A stretch of 64,000 nt of DNA from Devosia salina (GTDB lineage Bacteria > Pseudomonadota > Alphaproteobacteria > Rhizobiales > Devosiaceae), in assembly GCF_019504385.1 (NCBI RefSeq), contig NZ_CP080590.1:3018001-3082000 (forward strand), given 5' to 3'. Position numbers and translations under genes: made by a program. Positions 62,357 to 64,000 of this stretch are shown here, one piece after another. Position 1 is the stretch's first letter; each line of letters opens with the position of its first letter. The notes below the pieces were generated by a model. That model was not told the origin of the DNA and made no database searches. It was given only the letters and a program-made list of their open reading frames with translations.

Positions 62357-63286
62357 TCAAGCAACTGTCGATTGTTTGACGATGGCACTGAGGATTGTGA
62401 TGAACTTTCTCATTGCGGCGTTGATGGCGACCTTGAAGGGTTTGCCGTTGGCCCTGAGGCGGTCATAGAAGGTTCGGAGTGCAGGACTGCGGGCCTTCAG
62501 GGCGCTCAGGGTTGCCATATAGAGGACGTTTCTGACACTGGCGCGTCCGCCGCTGCATCGGCCGGGACGTGCCGTTCGCCCCGATTGCCTTGCATGCGGG
62601 GCCACCCCGACCAGGCTGGCGAGCTGTTTGGGCGTGGCATGGCCCAGCTCGGGCAGATCGCAGAGCAAGGTAGCGGCCAGAACCGGGCCGACACCCGCCA
62701 CAGCGAGCAGGATCTCATAGCGCGCCTTGAGGTGGGTTGCGCGGATATGGCTGGCGATCTCGGCATCGAGCCGGGCAATGTGGCCCCCGACCATGGTGTG
62801 CATGCGGGCCAGCATGCGTCGCACCATCGTGTCGGTAGCGATATCGAGCCGGGAAACGAGCTTGTTGCGTTCGGCAATCAATTGCCGGCGCAGGCCGGCC
62901 AGCTCGTCCAGCCGCTGGCGCGCCGGGTCGCGTTGATAGTCGTGCTGGCCGGGCGCCAGTTGCACATAACAGGCGATCATCCTGGCATCGATTGGATCGG
63001 TCTTGGCATGGCGACCCAGGGCGTGGGCCAGAGCCCGCACGCGGGCGGGTGGAACCAGACAGACCGCAAACCCGGCTTGTGCGAGCACGTCCAGTGCCGC
63101 GCGCTCATAACCGCCCGAGGCTTCCAACCCGATCCGCTGCACGCCCAGACGGCGCAGCAGCCCGACCAGCCGTGCCAGCCCTTTGGGGGCATGGTCCACA
63201 CTCAGCACCTGGGCGCCGGGCAGGACATGCACGTCCAGCCGATCCTTGGAAACGTCGATGCCCGCGACGATGGCTTCTGATATCAT
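62357..63286 (-). CDS. IS110-family transposase (DEDD recombinase), copy 2
   Basis: Recombinase of 309 residues, identical in sequence to the copy at 7525-8454: Asp11, Glu55, Asp97 and Asp100 of the RuvC-like domain and the GRCSGGRASVRNVLYM segment of the C-terminal domain are intact. Start ATG 63286 by the same reasoning as copy 1. Its stop TGA (62359-62357) again uses the base contributed by the target palindrome. Intact coding suggests recent duplication and possible activity. Confidence 0.93.
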   Translation of the reverse strand: MISEAIVAGIDVSKDRLDVHVLPGAQVLSVDHAPKGLARLVGLLRRLGVQRIGLEASGGYERAALDVLAQAGFAVCLVPPARVRALAHALGRHAKTDPIDARMIACYVQLAPGQHDYQRDPARQRLDELAGLRRQLIAERNKLVSRLDIATDTMVRRMLARMHTMVGGHIARLDAEIASHIRATHLKARYEILLAVAGVGPVLAATLLCDLPELGHATPKQLASLVGVAPHARQSGRTARPGRCSGGRASVRNVLYMATLSALKARSPALRTFYDRLRANGKPFKVAINAAMRKFITILSAIVKQSTVA

Positions 63287-63469
63287 CTCTCTCGCCTCTC
63301 CCTGGCTTGTGATGCGGGCAACTGCCCTCACAACTGTTCGGGTTTAGGGAAGAGCCGACAGGACCCTGCTTAACCTCGGCCGATAAGGCCTGTCCGAGGA
63401 CGGTCGCTGTCAACCCGGGAGTGCGGCTGCGACCGCCTCCCGGGACAACTTAATCAGATATCGTCGATA
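62358..63469 (-). mobile_element. IS110-family insertion sequence, copy 2, inserted in a REP-like palindrome
   Basis: A 1112-base element matching copy 1 (7342-8453) in opposite orientation. Flanks are the two palindrome halves: read on the minus strand CCCTCGGGCTTG (63481-63470) before it and, after the terminal CTTG (62361-62358), ACCCGGGGGCC. Sequence outside the halves differs from copy 1, so the insertions are independent. The 3' half of this target has one substitution (CCCGGGGGC instead of CCCGAGGGC). Confidence 0.88.
63287..63469 (-). ncRNA. Candidate bridge RNA region of IS110 copy 2
   Basis: The same 183-base noncoding left end as at 7342-7524, with the same hairpins and the CAGTTGC and ACAAG matches to the element ends. 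The retention of the region in both copies is expected if it is needed for transposition, but recent duplication alone would also explain it. Confidence 0.5.
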
Positions 63470-63514
63470 CAAGCCCGAGGGCGGAATTGTGGATGAGGCA
63501 GCCGTCCGTGGAAG

Positions 63515-63543
63515 GAAAAAGCCGGCCCAATCGGACCGGCCTT
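63515..63543 (-). terminator. Rho-independent terminator of the inhibitor-protein gene
   Basis: On the minus strand AAGGCCGGTCC, a short loop, then GGGCCGGC and TTTTTCC. The stem has a few mismatches. It lies 9 bases past the stop at 63552. Confidence 0.7.
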
Positions 63544-63551
63544 CAAAGACT

Positions 63552-64000
63552 TTAGCGGGCCATCGAGACGGCCTGGCCGCCGCCCATGGTGCCGATATAG
63601 CGGCCGCCCGAGGGGGCGAGGAAAGCGGCGATATTGCCGTTTTCATCATAGAGCTGGAGCTGGCTACCCACCTGCTGCCAGCCAGTGACCGAAGCGATCT
63701 GCGGCACGGTGCAGCCCGGCGCCGAGGCGCGGTAGTAATTGGTGCCGGTCTTGGCGGTGAGCGGCAGGTTGAGGCGACAGGTCTGGCCCGCAGCCACCAC
63801 GTTCCAGGCACCTTCCGGGCCGGTCGACACCCCGGTCGTCAGCGGTGCGCCCACAGTGGTGATCGAGCCGGCACCCGTGCCCGCCACGGGGGTGGTGGCG
63901 CTGGCAGTGGTCGTGGTCTGGCCGCCCAGGACCGGCTGGCCGCTGAGGCCTGGCGCCGGCGTGCCGGTGGCACCAATGGCCGGCAGCGTCGTCTGCTGCA
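63552..64000 (-). CDS. AprI/Inh-type protease-inhibitor domain protein, C-terminal part
   Basis: Open to the window edge; the last 149 residues are visible. A Thr/Ala/Pro/Gly-rich region (GGQTTTTASATTPVAGTGAG) leads into an AprI/Inh-type beta barrel: WNVVAAGQTCRLNLPL, APGCTVPQIASVTGWQQ, LQLYDENGNIAAF. The two cysteines should form the disulfide of this fold. Omp19-like lipoproteins of Brucella share this architecture and inhibit proteases in the periplasm or at the surface. The N-terminus, where a lipobox would be, is outside the window. Confidence 0.78.
   Translation of the reverse strand, partial: QQTTLPAIGATGTPAPGLSGQPVLGGQTTTTASATTPVAGTGAGSITTVGAPLTTGVSTGPEGAWNVVAAGQTCRLNLPLTAKTGTNYYRASAPGCTVPQIASVTGWQQVGSQLQLYDENGNIAAFLAPSGGRYIGTMGGGQAVSMAR

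Overview
The window is high-GC DNA from an alphaproteobacterium of the Hyphomicrobiales (Rhizobiales), most like Devosia or a close relative. This is inferred from the PhyR/NepR/EcfG general stress response locus, a ChvE-type multiple-sugar ABC transporter, an SmoEFGK/MtlK polyol cluster, the mdh-sucCDAB-lpdA order of the TCA genes, and the style of the intergenic repeats. No tRNA, rRNA, CRISPR array or prophage module was seen.

Layout. 1-336: 3' end of a DnaB/RecA-fold ATPase gene. 401-6767: sugar uptake genes mmsB-mmsA-chvE (minus), a divergent GntR regulator and a SorC regulator. 6768-10400: an accessory patch with REP-like palindromes, an IS110-family element, a frameshifted GIY-YIG gene and two orphan genes, one AT-rich. 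10416-18264: polyol import and catabolism (smoE, smoF, smoG, smoK, mtlK and a D-ribulokinase-type FGGY kinase). 18524-25176: a three-gene operon with a transglutaminase/DUF2126 amidoligase fusion, a circularly permuted ATP-grasp/alpha-E fusion and a second transglutaminase-like protein; this is a predicted but uncharacterised peptide-ligation/cleavage system. 25275-32462: small envelope proteins, a lipid-kinase-like gene, a CHASE3/HWE-type histidine kinase, a Crp/Fnr regulator, a degenerate receiver and the ecfG-nepR-phyR core. Five perfect and one imperfect EcfG-type promoters (GGAAC-N16/17-CGTT) tie this block into one regulon.

32519-37832: a YdcF-like protein and a polar amino-acid ABC transporter followed by an aspartoacylase-like hydrolase. 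37833-43232: a GGDEF/EAL protein, mannonate dehydratase (uxuA), DUF4326, a TRIC-like channel and an unknown gene. 43229-48768: a minus-strand uronate operon (TRAP transporter, GntR regulator, kduI, kduD, kdgF). 49063-60987: lpdA, a LysE exporter, a MAPEG protein, then sucB, sucA, sucD, sucC and mdh, with an unknown secreted-protein gene wedged between sucC and sucD. 61131-64000: zapE, a second IS110 copy and the 3' part of an AprI/Inh-type inhibitor lipoprotein gene.

The two IS110 copies encode identical proteins, lie in opposite orientation about 54 kb apart, and each splits a copy of the same REP-like palindrome at the same base. Each carries a 183-base noncoding left end where a bridge RNA would be encoded, with short matches to the element's own ends. 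The stop codon of each transposase is completed by the target palindrome. These points, the EcfG promoter map and the amidoligase operon are the most notable observations.
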